Origin: Hyperoodon ampullatus
Taxonomy: Eukaryota; Chordata; Mammalia; Artiodactyla; Ziphiidae
Direction of reading: 5' to 3'
Assembly (NCBI GenBank): GCA_949752795.1
Contig: CATKHW010000365.1
Location: 620,001-684,000 of the forward strand
DNA: 64,000 bases
The notes under the pieces: generated by a model
Told to the model about the DNA's origin: nothing
What the model saw: the letters and a program-made list of their open reading frames with translations, nothing else
Databases searched by the model: none
Program-made: the position numbers and the translations under genes
In this document: positions 34,771 through 48,671 of the stretch, one piece after another
How the letters are laid out: the number at the start of each line of letters is the position of its first letter
How positions within the stretch are numbered: the first letter of the stretch is position 1

Positions 34771-36508
34771 CTGTTAGGCATTTGGACGGGCACATATCAC
34801 TGTAATTTCCCGGCAGGAAGAAGAATTAACCAAAGTCTCAGCCACCCACCGGGAACCAGTATAGGTCCTGAACGAAAATTTTGGACTTGCGGTCAGCTCA
34901 CCAAAAACGAGTTGAAAAATGGAGCTCAGGGGCACAGCAATTCACAAACTGGTCGAGTAATAAAGGACAAGTATCGTCCAAAAATCTGTTAACGGAAGGC
35001 AACGAGGCGGACTCGAAAGCGAGGCAGAATAGCAGGAAACAGATTTCAAGAGGTACGTTGGATTCGCCTTTAAAGCACAGGAAGAGGGGCACAACTTCGA
35101 CAATGATGCACTTGGCCAAAAAGGGCGTATGCGTTTTCTCCTGAATATATTCAGGAGAAAACGCATACGCCCTTTTTGGCCAAGCAAGCAAGCGGGCAAT
35201 GCAAATCTGCACTACAAAGAAGTATCACTTCCCACCGGTCAAAAGGGATATCCACAAAATGTATAAAAACCAGAGAGGCAAGACAGGCTCTGGAGAACAG
35301 GGAGCCTTGTTATGCTGATGGGCGGGATGTAAATTGCCAACTGCCTCTCTGGAGGAGTGCATTGTGTTCCCTAAAACAAGTAAACAACAGAGCTACAGAG
35401 ACAAGGGCATTTCCAGTCTATGGAATATACCTTGGGAAAACAGAAAATCAATAAGACAGAGCCACCCCATAATTTAGGGCTGCACTGCTTACAAGGACCT
35501 CAACTTGGGAACACCTTAAATATCCCAGGAAATATAAAAATGGTTCAAAAAATTGTGGTACTTACGTACGATGGAATATCCCTCAGCCATGAAATCAATG
35601 TCATAAGACAAGTAGCAGCAAAATGGGTGGATTCAGGTACGATGATTCTAAGTGAAATAAGTCACAGAGAAAAAGAAACTTATCATAAGATATCACTTAT
35701 GAAGATCCTGTAAACATGGCTACACTTGAACTGAGTTAGGAAAGAGAACAGTGTCTCACATTAGAAAACACACTTATGCCTGCTTAATGGGGAAGGAGAG
35801 GTGGGGTGATGCATAAAACCAGAGTTTGATATAAGCACAGGTACCGTTCCAAAAACCAACTATGGAATAGACAAGACCTACACCTTCCTCAGTGAAAGGG
35901 ACTCAAAACCCCATATTTCCCGCAGAGGAATATATCTGACTAGTAAGAATCTTAAAACCTATGTATTGATATGTCTCCGTAAGGGAATCAAGTGTGTCTA
36001 GACTGACATAAACATGGCAGCGAGAATCAGCTCAAACTCACTATAAAAAGGAATTTCAAAAACAAAACAAAAAAACTGGGAAATTCTTTACAATTCCTTC
36101 AGGGTCTCTGATGAAACCTGGAATGACCCTATCTACAATGACAGCTTGATGTGGCAGAAGGAGGGACACTTGGGACTGAGACGATTGGTGAGATTGGGTG
36201 AGCAAATGCAGACCCTTTAAAGCAATAATGCATGGCACCCATTCCATGTGTCCGAACTCTCCAGGTTGAAGGGAATATTACTACAGCTATAACATGTACG
36301 GGAAACCTAGAGAACGGACACACTGTGAATACGAAAGGTTTCTAAATCTCAACGAATAGTCCCTCTCCTGGTGCTCCGGTTTGACTTTCCATCTGCTTTA
36401 CTATCAACCTCCCAACTTGGAGAGACAACCCCTTTAAACTCCTGGTTCACACACATTGCCAATTTGGCAGAGGATGAAAGGGAAGAGGGAGAATCAATGA
36501 GAGAGTAG
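34771..36508 (+). repeat. Satellite monomer M21 (1,738 bp)
   Basis: Perfect palindrome. CTGAACGAAAATTTTGG and CTGTTAACGGAAGGC are shared with M24. Private TCTATGGAATATACC and GGGAAAACAGAAAATC near 35417-35450. Type I. Confidence 0.97.
35111..35184. repeat. 74-bp palindrome in M21, perfect
   Basis: Both 37-base arms are fully complementary without spacer. Confidence 0.98.
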
Positions 36509-38247
36509 CTGTTAGGCATTTCGACGGGCACATATCACTCTAACTTCCCGGTAGGAAGAAGAGTTAACCAAAGTCTCAGCCACCAACCGGGAGCCAGTAT
36601 AGGTCCTGAACCAAAATTTTGGACTTCCGGTCAACTCACCAAAAACGAGTTGAAAAATGGAGCTCAGGGGCACAGCAATTCACAAACTGGCCGAGTAATA
36701 AAGGACAACTATCGTCCAAAAATCTGTTGAGGGAAGGCAACGAGGCGGACTTGAATGCGAGGCAGAATAGCAGGAAACAGGTTTAAAGAGGTACGTTGGA
36801 ATCACCTTTAAAGCACAGGAAGAGGGGCACAACTTCGACAATGATGCACTTGGCCAAAAAGGGCGTATGCGTTTTCTCCTGAATATATTCAGGAGAAAAC
36901 GCATACGCCCTTTTTGGCCAAGCAAGCAAGCGGGCAATGCAAATCTGCACTACAAAGAAGTATCACTTCCCACCGGTCAAAAGGGACATCCACAAAATGT
37001 GTAAAAACCAGAAAGGCAAGACAGGCCCTGGAGAACAGGGAGCCTTGTTATGCTGATGGGCGGGATGTAAATTGCCAACTGCCTCTCTGGAGGAGTGCAT
37101 TGTGTTCCCTAAAACAAGTAAACAACAGAGCTACAGAGCCAAGGGCACTTCCAGTCTAGGGAATATACCTTGGGAAAACTGAAAATCAATAAGACAGAGC
37201 CACCCGAAAATTTAGGGCTGCACTGCTTACAAGGACCTCAACTTTGGTACACCTTAAATATCCCAGGAAATATAAAAATGGTTCAAAAAATTGTGGTACT
37301 TACGTACGATGGAATATCCCTCAGCCATGAAATCAATGTCATAAGACCAGTAGCAGCAAAATGGGTGGATTCAGGTACGATGATTCTAAGTGAAATAAGT
37401 CACACAGAAAAAGAAACTTATCATAAGATATCACTTATGAAGATCCTGTAATCATGGCTAAACTTGAACTGAGTTAGGAAAGAGAACAGTGTCTCACATT
37501 TAGAAAACACTCTTATACCTGCTTAAGTGGGAAGGAGAGGTGGGGTGATGCATAAAACCAGAGTTTGATATAAGCACAGGTACCGGTCCAAAAACCAACT
37601 ATGGAATAGAAAAGACCTATACCTTCCTCAGTGAAAGGGACTCAAAACCCCATATTTCCCGCAGAGGAATATATCTGACTCGTAAGAATTTTAAAACCTA
37701 TGTATTGATATGTCTCCATAAGGGAATCAAGTGTGTCTAGACTGGCATAAACATGGCAGCGAGAATCAGCTCAAACCCACTATAAAAAGGAATTTCAAAA
37801 ACAAAACAAAAAAACTGGGAAATTCTTTACAATTCCTTCAGGGTCTCTGATGAAAGCTGGAATGACCCAATCTACAACGACAGCTGGATGTGGCATAAGG
37901 CTGGACACTTGGGACTGAGAGGATTTGTGAGATTGGGTGAGCAAATGCAGACCCTTTAAAGCAATAATGCATGGCACCCATTCCATGGGTCCCAACTCTC
38001 CAGGTTGAAGGGAATATTACTAAAGTTATAACATGTACGGGATACCTAGAGAACGGACACACTGTGAATACGAAATGTTTCTAAAACTCAACGAATAGTC
38101 CGTCTCCTGGTGCTCCGGTTTGACTTTCCATGTGCTTTACTATCAACCTCCCAACTTGGAGAGACAGCCCCTTTAACCTCCTGGTTCGCACAGGTTGCCA
38201 ATTTGGCAGAGGATGAAACGGAAGAGGGAGAACCAATGAGAGAGTAG
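36509..38247 (+). repeat. Satellite monomer M22 (1,739 bp)
   Basis: Perfect palindrome. Private GCATTTCGACGGGC at the start, ACAGGTTTAAAGAGG near 36776 and GACTCGTAAGAATTTTAAAAC near 37676. Type I. Confidence 0.97.
36849..36922. repeat. 74-bp palindrome in M22, perfect
   Basis: Both 37-base arms are fully complementary without spacer. Confidence 0.98.
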
Positions 38248-39984
38248 CTGTCAGGCATTTGGACGGGCACATATCACTCTAAATTCCCGGAAGGAACAAT
38301 AATTAACCAAATTCTCAGCCACCCACCGGGAACCAGTATAGGTCCTGAACCAAAATGTTGGACTTGCGGTCAGATCACCAAAAATGTGTTGAAATATGGA
38401 GCTCAGGGGCACAGCAATTCACAAACTGGCCGAGTAATAAAGGACAACTATCATCCAAAAATCTGTTGAGGGAAGGCAACGAGGCGGACTTGAAAGCGAG
38501 GCAGAATAGCAGGAAACAGATTTCAAGAGCTACGTGGGAATCGCCTTTAAAGCACAAGAAGAGGGGCACAACTTCGACAATGATGCACTTGGCCAAAAAG
38601 GGCGTATGCATTTTCTACTGAATATTTTCAGGAGAAAACGCATACGCCCTTTTTGGCCAAGCAAGCAAGCGGGCAATGCAAATCTGCACTACAAAGAAGT
38701 ATCACTTCCCACCGGTCAAAAGGGACATCCACAAAATGTGTAAAAACCAGAAAGGCAAGACAGGCCGTGGAGAACAGGGAGCCTTGTTATGCTGATGGGC
38801 GGGATGTAAATTGCCAACTGCCTCTCTGGAGGAGTGCATTGTGTTCCCTAAAACAAGTAAACAACAGAGCTACAGAGCCAAGGGCACTTCCAGTCTAGGG
38901 AATATACCTTGGGAAAACTGAAAATCAATAAGACAGAGCCACCCCAATATTTAGGGCTGCAGTGCTTAAAAGGACCTCAACTTGGGTACACATTAAATAT
39001 CCCAGGAAATATAAAAATGGTTCAAAACATTGTGGTACATACGTACGATGGAATATCCCTCAGCCATAAAATGAATGTCATAAGACCAGTAGCAGCAAAA
39101 TGGGTGGATTCAGGAACGATGATTCTAAGTGAAATAAGTCACACAGAAAAAGAATCTTATCATAAGATATCACTTATGAAGATCCTGTAAACATGGCTAC
39201 ACTTGAACTGAGTTAGGAAAGAGAACAGTGTCTCACATTTAGAAAACACTCTTATGCCTGCTTAAGGGGGAAGGAGAGGTGGGGTGATGCATAAAACCAG
39301 AGTTTGATATAAGCACAGGTACCGTTCCAAAAACCAACTATGGAATAGACAAGACCTACACATTCCTCAGTGAAAGGGACTCAAAACCCCATATTTCCTG
39401 CAGAGGAATATATCTGACTAGTAAGAATCTTAAAACCTATGTATTGATATGTCTCCATAAGGGAATCAAGTGTGTCTAGACCGTCATAAACATGGCAGCG
39501 AGAATCAGCTCAAACCCACTATAAAAAGGAATTTCAAAAACAAAACAAAAAACTGGGAAATTCTTTACAATTCCTTGAGGGTCTCTGATGAAACCTGGAA
39601 TGACCCTATCTACAAAGACAGCTGGATGTGGCATAAGGCTGGACACTTGGGACTGAGAGGATTGGTGAGATTGGGTGAGCAAATGCAGACCCTTTAAAGC
39701 AATAATGTTTGGCACCCATTCCATGGGTCCCAACTCTCCAGGTTGAAGGGAATATTACTACAGCTATAACATGTACTAGAAACCTAGAGAACGGACACAC
39801 TGTGAATACGAAAGGTTTCTAAAACTCAACGAATAGTCCCTCTCCTGGTGCTCCAGTTTGACTTCCATCTGCTTTACTATCAACCTCCCAACTTGGAGAG
39901 ATAGCCCCTTTAACCTCCTGGTTCACACAGGTTGCCAATTTGGCAGATTATGAAAGGGAAGAGGGAGAACCAATGAGAGAGTAG
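38248..39984 (+). repeat. Satellite monomer M23 (1,737 bp)
   Basis: Starts CTGTCAGGC. Private AGGAACAATAATTAACC, AAAATGTGTTGAAATATGG and CAAGAGCTACGTGGG. The palindrome centre is changed to GAATATTTTC. Its last ~125 bp match the end of M20. Type I variant AATAATGTTTGG. Confidence 0.97.
38588..38661. repeat. 74-bp palindrome in M23, three mismatches
   Basis: Changes at ATGCATTTTC, TTCTACTG and, at the centre, GAATATTTTC. Confidence 0.95.
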
Positions 39985-41719
39985 CTGTTAGGCATTTGGA
40001 CGGGCACATATCACTGTAATTTCCCGGCAGGAAGAAGAATTAACCAAAGTCTGAGCCACCCACCGGGAACCAGTATAGGTACTGAACGAAAATTTTGGAC
40101 TTGCGGTCAGCTCACCAAAAACGAGTTGAATAATGGAGCTCAGGGGCACAGCAATTCACAAACTGGCCGAGTAATAAAGGAGAAGTATCGTCCAAAAATC
40201 TGTTAACGGAAGGCAACGAGGCGGACTTGAAAGCGAGGCAGAATAGCAGGAAACAGATTTCAAGAGGTACGTTGGAATCGCCTTTAAAGCACAGGAAGAG
40301 GGGCACAACTTCGACAATGATGCACTTGGCCAAGAAGGGCGTATGCGTTTTCTCCTGAATATATTCAGGAGAAAACGCATACGCCCTTTTTGGCCAAGCA
40401 AGCAAGCGGGCAATGCAAATCTGCACTACAAAGAAGTATCTCTTCCCACCGGTCAAAAGGGGCGTCCACAAAATGTGTAAAAACCAGAAAGGCAAGACAG
40501 GCCCTGGAGAACAGGGAGCCTTGTTATGCTGATGGGCGGGATGTAAATTGCCAACTGCCTCTCTGGAGGAGTGCATTGTGTTCCCTAAAACAAGTAAACA
40601 ACAGAGCTACAGAGCCAAGGGCACTTCCAGTCTAGGGAATATACCTTGGGAAAACTGAACATCAATAAGACAGAGCCACCCCAAAATTTAGGGCTGCACT
40701 GCTTACAAGGACCTCAACTTGGGTACACCTTAAATATCCCAGGAAATATAAAAATGGTTCAAATTTGTGGTACTTACGTACGATGGAATATCCCTCAGCC
40801 ATGAAATCAATGTCATAAGACCAGTAGCAGCAAAATGGGTGGATTCAGTTACGATGATTCTAAGTGAAATAAGTCACACAGAAAAAGAAACTTATCATAA
40901 GATATCACTTATGAAGATCCTGTAAACATGGCTACACTTGAACTGAGTTAGGAAAGAGAACAGTGTCTCACATTTAGAAAACACTCTTACGCCTGCTTAA
41001 GGGGGAAGGAGAGGTGGGGTGATGCATAAAACCAGAGTTTGATATAAGCACAGTTACCGTTCCAAAAACCAACTATGGAATAGAAAAGACCTACACCTTC
41101 CTCAGTGAAAGGAACTCAAAACCCATATTTCCCACAGAGGAATATATCTGAGTAGTAAGAATCTTAAAACCTATGTATTGAAATGTCTCCGTAAGGGAAT
41201 CAAATATGTGTAGACTGGCATAAACATGGCAGCGAGAATCAGATCAAACCCACTATAAAAAGGAATTTCAAAAACAAACCAATAAAACTGGGAAATTCTT
41301 TACAATTCCTTCAGGGTCTCTGATGAAACCTGGAATGACCCTATCTACAACGACAGCTGGATGTGGCATAAGGCTGGACACTTGGGACTGAGGGGATTGG
41401 TGAGACTGGGTGATCAAATGCACACACTTCAAAGCAATAATGCATGGCACCCATTCCATGGGTCCCAACTCTCCAGGTTGTAGGGAATATTACTACAGTT
41501 ATAACATGTACGGGAAACCAAGAGAACGGACACACTGTGAATACGAAAGGTTTCTAAAACTCAACGAATGTCCCTCTCCTGGTGCTCCGGTTTGACTTTC
41601 CATCTGCTTTACTATCAATCTCCCAACTTGGAGAGAGAGCCCCTTTAACCTCCTGGTTCGCACAGGTTTCCAATTTGGCAGAGGATGAAAGGGTAGAGGG
41701 AGATCCAATGAGAGAGTAG
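39985..41719 (+). repeat. Satellite monomer M24 (1,735 bp, shortest)
   Basis: Carries CTGTTAACGGAAGGC like M21. A four-base loss at GGTTCAAATTTGTGG near 40756 breaks the downstream frame. Private AAATATGTGTAGACTGG near 41202. Type I. Confidence 0.97.
40325..40398. repeat. 74-bp palindrome in M24, one mismatch
   Basis: Left arm reads GGCCAAGAAGGG instead of GGCCAAAAAGGG. Confidence 0.97.
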
Positions 41720-43456
41720 CTGTTAGGCATTTGGACGGGCACATATCACTCTAAATTCCCGGCAGGAAGAACAAGTAACCAAAGTTTCAGCCCCCCACCG
41801 GGAACCAGCTTAGGTTCTGAACCAAAATTTTGGACTTGCGGTCAGCTCAGCAAAATCGAGTTGAAAAATGGAGCTCAGGGGCACAGCAATTAACAAAGAG
41901 GCAGAGTAATAACGGACAATTATCGTCCAAAAATCTGTTGAGGGAAGGCAACGAGGTGGACTTGAAAGCGAGGCAGAATAGCAGGAAACTGATTTCAAGA
42001 GGTACGATGGAATCGCCTTTAAAGCACAGGAAGAGGGCACAACTACGACAATGATACACTTGGCCAAAAAGGGCGTATGCGTTTTCTCCTGAATATATTC
42101 AGGAGAAAACGCATACGCCCTTTTTGGCCAAGCAAGCAAGCGGGCAATGCAAATCTGCACTACAAAGAAGTATCACTTCCCACCAGTCAAAAGCGACATC
42201 CACAAAATGTGTAAAATCCAGAAAGGCAAGACGGGCCCTGGAGAACAGGGAGCCTTGTTATGCTGATGGGCGGGATGTAAATTGCCAACTGCCTCTCTGG
42301 AGGAGTATATTGTGTTCCCTAAAACAAGTAAAGAACAGAGCTACAGAGCCAAGGGCACTTCCAGTCTAGGGAATATACCTTGGGAATTCTGAATATCAAT
42401 ATGACAGAGCCACCACAAAATTTAGGGCTGCACTGCTTACAAGGACCTCAACTTGGGTACACCTTAAATATCCCAGGAAATATAAAAATGGTTCAAAAAA
42501 TTGTGGTACTTACGTACGATGGAATATCCCTCAGCCATGAAATCAATGTCATAAGACCAGTAGCAGCAAAATGGGTGGATTCAGGTACGATGATTCTAAG
42601 TGAAATAAGTCACAGAGAAAAAGAAATGTATCATAAGATATCACTTATGAAGATCCTGTAAACATGGCTACACTTGAACTGAGTTAGGAAAGAGAACAGT
42701 GTCTCACATGTAGAAAACAGTCTTATGCCTGCTTAAGGGGGAAGGAGAGGTGGGGTGATGCATAAAACTAGAGTTTGATATAAGCACAGGTACCGTTCCA
42801 AAAACCAACTATGGAATAGACAAGACCTACACCTTCCTCAGTGAAAGGGACTCAAAACCCCATATTTCCCGCAGAGGAATATATCTGACTAGTAAGAATC
42901 TTAAAACCTATGTATTGATATGTCTCCGTAAGGGAATCAAGTGTGTCTAGACTGGCATAAACATGGCAGCGAGAATCAGCTCAAACCCACTATAAAAAGG
43001 AATTTCAAAAACAAAACAAAAAAACTGGGAAATTCTTTACAATTCCTTCAGGGTCTCTGATAAAACCTGGAATGACCCGATCTACAATGACAGCTGGATG
43101 TGGCATAAGAGTGACACTTGGGACTGAGACGACTGGAGAGATTGGGTGAGCAAATGCAGACCCTTTAAAGCACAAATGCCTGGCACCCATTCCATGGGTC
43201 CCAACTCTCCAGGTTGAAGGGAATATTACTACAGCTATAACATGTAAGGGAAACCTAGAGAACGGACACACTGTGAATACGAAAGGTTTCTAAAACTCAA
43301 CGAATAATCCCCCTCCTGGTGCTCCGGTTTGACTTTCCATCTGCTTTACTATCAACCTCCCAACTTGGAGAGACAGCCCCTTTAACCTCCTGGTTCGCAC
43401 AGGTGGCCAATTTGGCAGAGGATGAAAGGGAAGAGGGAGAACCAATGAGAGAGTAG
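41720..43456 (+). repeat. Satellite monomer M25 (1,737 bp)
   Basis: Perfect palindrome. Private CAAAGAGGCAGAG near 41894 and GGGAATTCTGAATATCAATA near 42382. Two bases fewer at AAGAGTGACACTTGG near 43107. Type II. Confidence 0.97.
42059..42132. repeat. 74-bp palindrome in M25, perfect
   Basis: Both 37-base arms are fully complementary without spacer. Confidence 0.98.
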
Positions 43457-45193
43457 CTGTTAGGCATTTGGACGGGCACATATCACTCAAATTTCCCGTC
43501 AGGAAGAAGAATTAACCAAAGTCTCAGCCAAACACCGGGAACCAGTATAGGCCCTGAACCAAAATTTTGGACTTGCTGTCCGCTCACAAAAAACGAGTTG
43601 AAAAATGGAGCTCAGGGGCACAGCAATTCACAAACTGGCCGAGTAATAAAGGACAACTATCGTCCAAAAATCTGTTGAGGGAAGGCAACGAGGCGGACTT
43701 GAAAGCGAGGCAGAATAGCAGGAAACGGATTTCAAGAGGTACATTGGAATCGCCTTTAAAGCACAGGAAGAGAGGCACAACTTCGACAATGATGCACTTG
43801 GCCAAAAAGGGCGTATGCGTTTTCTCCTGAATATATTCAGGAGAAAACGCATACGCCCTTTTTGGCCAAGCAAGCAACCGGGCCATGCAAATCTGCACTA
43901 CAAAGAAGTATCACTTCCCACCGGTCAAAAGGGACATCCACAAAATGTGTAAAAACTAAAAAGGCAAGACAGGCCCTGGAGAACAGGGAGCCTTGTTATG
44001 CTGATGGGCGGGATGTAAATTTCCAACTGCCTCTCTGGAGGAGTGCATTGTGTTCCCTAAAACAAGTAAACAACAGAGCTACAGAGCCAAGGGCACATCC
44101 AGTCTAGGGAATATACCTTCGGAAAACTGAAAATCAATAAGACAGAGCCACCCCAAAATTTAGGGCTGCACTGCTTACAAGGACATCAACTTGGGTACAC
44201 CTTAAATATCCCAGGAAATATAAAAATGGTTCAAAAAATTGTGAGACTTACGTACGATGCAATATCCCTCAGCCATGAAATCAATGTCATTTTACCAGTA
44301 GCAGCAAAATGCGTGGATTCAGGTACGATAATTCTACGTGATATAAGTCACACAGATAAAGAAACTTATCATAAGGGATCACTTATGAAGATCCTGTAAA
44401 CATGGCTACACTTGAACTGAGTTAGGAATGAGGACAGTGTCTCACATTTAGAAAACACTCTTATGCCTGCTTAAGGGGGAAGGAGAGGTGGGGTGATGCA
44501 TAAAACCAGAGTTTGATATAAGCACAGGTACCGTTCCAAAAACCAACTATGGAATAGACAAGACCTACACCTTCCTCAGTGAAAGGGACTCAAAACCCCA
44601 TATTTCCCGAAGAGGAATATATCTGACTCGTAAGAATCTTAAAACCTATGTATTGATATGTCTCCGTAAGGGAATCAAGTGTGTCTAGACTGGCATAAAA
44701 ATGGCAGCGAGAATCAGCTCAAACCCACTATAAAAAGGAATTTCAAAAACAAAACAAAAAATGGGAAACTCTTTAAAATTCCTTCAGGGTCTCTGATGAA
44801 ACCTGGAATGACCCTATCTACAACGACAGCTGGATGTGGCATAAGGCTGGACACTTGGGACTGAGAGGATTGGTGAGATTGGGTGAGCAAATGCAGACAC
44901 TTTAAAGCAATAATGCATGGTACCCATTCCATGGGTCCCAACTCTCCAGGTTGAAGGGAATATTACTACAGTTATAACATGTACGGGAAACCTAGAGAAC
45001 GGACACAATGTGAATACGAAAGGTTTCTAAAACTCAACGAATAGTCCCTCTCCTGGTGCTCCGGTTTGACTTTCCATCTGCTTTACTATCAACCTCCCAA
45101 CTTGGAGAGACAGACCCTTTAACCTCCTGGTTCACACAGGTTGCCAATTTGGCAGAGGATGAAAGGGAATAGGGAGAACCAATGAGAGAGTAG
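43457..45193 (+). repeat. Satellite monomer M26 (1,737 bp)
   Basis: Perfect palindrome followed by CAAGCAACCGGGCC. A private cluster lies at 44240-44380: TGTGAGACTTACG, GTCATTTTACCAG and CATAAGGGATCAC. Type I. Its partner in copy 2 lies outside the window. Confidence 0.97.
43797..43870. repeat. 74-bp palindrome in M26, perfect
   Basis: Both 37-base arms are fully complementary without spacer. Confidence 0.98.
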
Positions 45194-46934
45194 CTGTTAG
45201 GCATTTGGACGGGCACATATCACTGTAATTTCCCGGCAGTAAGGAGAATTAACCAAAGTCTCAGCCCCCCACCGGGAACCAGCATAGGTCCTGAACCAAA
45301 ATTTTGGACTTGCGGTCAGCTCACCAAAAACGAGTTGAAAAATGGAGCTCAGGGGCACAGCCATTCACAAACTGGCCGAGTAATAAAGGACAACTATAGT
45401 CCAGAAATCTGTGAGGGAAGGCAACGAAGCGGACTTGAAAGCATTGCAGAATAGCAGGAAACAGATTTCAAGAGGTACGTTGGAATCGCCTTTAAAGCAC
45501 AGGAAGAGGGGCACAACTTCGACAATGATGCACTTGGCCAAAAAGGGCGTATGAGTTTTCTCCTGAATATATCCAGGAGAAAACGCATATGCCCTTTTCG
45601 GCCAAGCAAGCAAGCGGGCAATGCAAATCTGAACTACAAAGAAGTATCACTTCCCACCTGTCAAAAGGGACATCCACAAAATATGTAAAAACCAGAAAGG
45701 CAAGACAGGCCCTGGAGAACAGGGAGCCTTGTTATGCTGATGGGCGGGATGTAAATTGCCAACTGCCTCTCTGGAGGAGTGCATTGTGTTCCCTAAACAA
45801 GTAAAGAACAGAGCTACAGAGCCAAGGGCACTTCCAGTCTAGGGAATATACCTTGGGAAAACTGAAAGTCAATAAGACAGAGCCACGCCAAAATTTAGGG
45901 CTGCACTGCTTACAAGGACCTCAACTTGGGTACACCTTAAATATCCCAGGAAATATAAAAATGGTTCAAAAAATTGTGGTACTTACGTACGATGGAATAT
46001 CCCTCAGCCATGAAATCAATGTCATAAGACCAGTAGCAGCAAAATGGGTGGATACAGGTACGATGATTCTAAGTGAAATAAGTCACACAGAAAAAGAAAC
46101 TTATCATAAGATAGATATCACTTATGGAGATCCTGTAAACATGGCTACACTTGAACAGAGTTAGGAAAGAGAACATTGTCTCATATTTAGAAAACACTCT
46201 TATGCCTGCTTAAGGGGGAAGGAGATGTGGGGTGATGCATAAAACCAGAGCTTGATATAAGCACATGTACCGTTCCAAAAACCAACTATGGAATAGACAA
46301 GACCTACACCTTCCTCAGTGAAAGGGACTCAAGACCCCATATTTCCCGCAGAGAAATATATCTGAGTAGTAATAATCTTAAAACCTATGTATTGATATGT
46401 CTCCGTAAGGGAATCCAGTGTGTCTAGACTGGCATAAGCATGGCAGAGAGAATCAGCTCAAACCCACTATTAAAAGGAATTTCAAAAACAAAACAAAAAA
46501 ACTGGGAAATTCTTTACAATTCCTTCAGGGTCTCTGATGAAACTTGGAATGACACTATCTACAATGACAGCTGGATGTGGCATAAGGAGGGCCACTTGGG
46601 ACTGAGAGGATTGGTGAGATTGGTTGAGCAAATGCAGACCCTTTAAAGCACAAATGCCTGGCACCCATTCCACGGGTCCCATCTCTCCAGGTTGAAGGGA
46701 ATATTACTACAGCTATAACATGTACGGGAAACCTAGAGAACGGACACACTGTGAATATGAAAGGTTTCTAAAACTCAACGAATAGCCCCTCTCCTGGTGC
46801 TCCGGTTTGACTTTCCATCTGCTTTACTATCTACCTCCCAACTTGGAGAGACAGCCCCTTTAACCTCCTGGTTTGCACAGGTTGCCAATTTGGCAGAGGA
46901 TGAAAGGGAAGAGGGAGAACCAATGAGAGAGTAG
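45194..46934 (+). repeat. Satellite monomer M27 (1,741 bp)
   Basis: Contains a four-base direct duplication, AAGATAGATATCACTT near 46108, in place of AAGATATCACTT. Palindrome altered at four positions. Private CTGTGAGGGAAGGC and AAAGCATTGCAG. Type II. Confidence 0.97.
45533..45606. repeat. 74-bp palindrome in M27, four mismatches
   Basis: Changes in both arms (GTATGAGTTT, ATATCCAGG, CATATGCCC, TTTTCGGCC), none of them compensating another. Confidence 0.95.
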
Positions 46935-48671
46935 CTGTTAGGCATTTGGACGGGCACATATCACTGTAATTTCCGGGCAAGAAGAAGAATTAACCAAAGT
47001 CTCAGCCACCCACCGGGAACCAGTATAGGTACTGAACCAAAATTTTGGACTTGCGGTCAGCTCACCAAAAACGAGTTGAAAATGGAGCTCAGGGGCACAG
47101 CAATTCACAAACTGGCCGAGTAATAAAGGACAACTATCGTCCAAAAATCTGTTGAGGGAAGGCAACGAGGCGGACTTGAAAGTGAGGCAGAATAGCAGGA
47201 AACAGATTTCAAGAGGTATGTTGGAATTGCCTTTAAAGCACAGGAAGAGGGACACAACTTCGACAATGATGCACTTGGCCCAAAAGGGCGTATGCGTTTT
47301 CTCCTGAATATATTCAGGAGAAAATGCATACGCCCTTTTTGGCCAAGCAAGCAAGCGGGCAATGCCAATCTGCACTACAAAGAAGTATAACTTCCCACCG
47401 TTCAAAAGGGTCATCCACAATATGTGTAAAAACCAGAAAGGCAAGACAGGCCCTGGAGAACAGGGAGCCTTGTTATGCGGATGGGAGGGATGTAAATTGC
47501 CAACTGCCTCTCTGGAGGAGTGCATTGTGTTCCCTAAAACAAGTAAAGAACAGAGCATCAGAGCCAAGGGCACTTCCAGTCTAGGGAATATTCCTTGGGA
47601 AAACTGAAAATCAATAAGACAGAGCCACACCAAAATTTAGGGCTGCACTGCTTACAAGGACCTCAACTTGGGTACACCTTAAATATCCCAGGAAATATAA
47701 AAATGGTTCAAAAAATTGTGGTTCTTACGTACGATGGATTATCCCTCAGCCATGAAATCAATGTCATAAGACCAGTAGCAGCAAAATGGGTGGATTCAGG
47801 TACGATGATTCTAAGTGAAATAAGTCACACAGAAAAAGAAACTTATCATAAGATATCACTTATGAAGATCCTGTAAACATGGCTACACTTGAACTGAGTT
47901 AGGAAAGAGAACAGTGTCTCACATTTAGAAAACACTCTTATGCCTGCTTAAGGGGGCAGGAGAGGTGGGGTGATGCATAAAACCAGAGTTTGATATAACC
48001 ACAGGTACCGTTCCAAAAACCAACTATGGAATAGACAAGACCTACACCTTCCTCAGTGAAAGGGACTCAAAACCCCATATTTCCCGAAGAGGAATATATC
48101 TGACTAGTAAGAATCTTAAAACCTATGTATTGATATGTCTCCGTAAGGGAATCAAGTGTGTCTAGACTGGCATAAACATGGCAGCGAGAATCAGCTCAAA
48201 CCCACTATAAAAAGGAATTTGAAAAACAAAACATAAAACTGGGAAATTCTTTTCAATTCCTTCAGGGTGTCTGATGAAACCTGGAATGACACTATCTACA
48301 ACGACAGCTGGATGCGGCATAAGGCTGCACACTTGGGACTGAGAGGATTGGTGAGATTGGGTGCGCAAATTCAGACCCTTTAAAGCAATAATGCATGGCA
48401 CCCATTCCATGGGTCCCAACTCTCCAGGTTGAAGGAAAGATTAATATAGTTATAACATGTACGGGAAACCTAGAGAACGGACACACTGTGAACACGAAAG
48501 GTTTCTAAAACTCAACGAATAGTCCCTCTCCTGGTGCTCCGGTTTGACTTTCCATCTGCTTTACTATCAACCTCCCAACTTTGAGAGACAGCCCCTTTAA
48601 CCTCCTGGTTCCCACAGGTTGCCAATTTGGCAGAGGATGAAAGGGAAGAGGGAGAACCAATGAGAGAGTAG
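46935..48671 (+). repeat. Satellite monomer M28 (1,737 bp)
   Basis: Private TTCCGGGCAAGAAG near 46971, GGATGGGAGGG near 47480 and GAGCATCAGAGCC near 47553. CpG decayed at GAGGTATGTTGG. Type I. Confidence 0.97.
47274..47347. repeat. 74-bp palindrome in M28, two mismatches
   Basis: Left arm CTTGGCCCAAAAGG and right arm AAAATGCATACG; the two changes do not pair. Confidence 0.96.
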
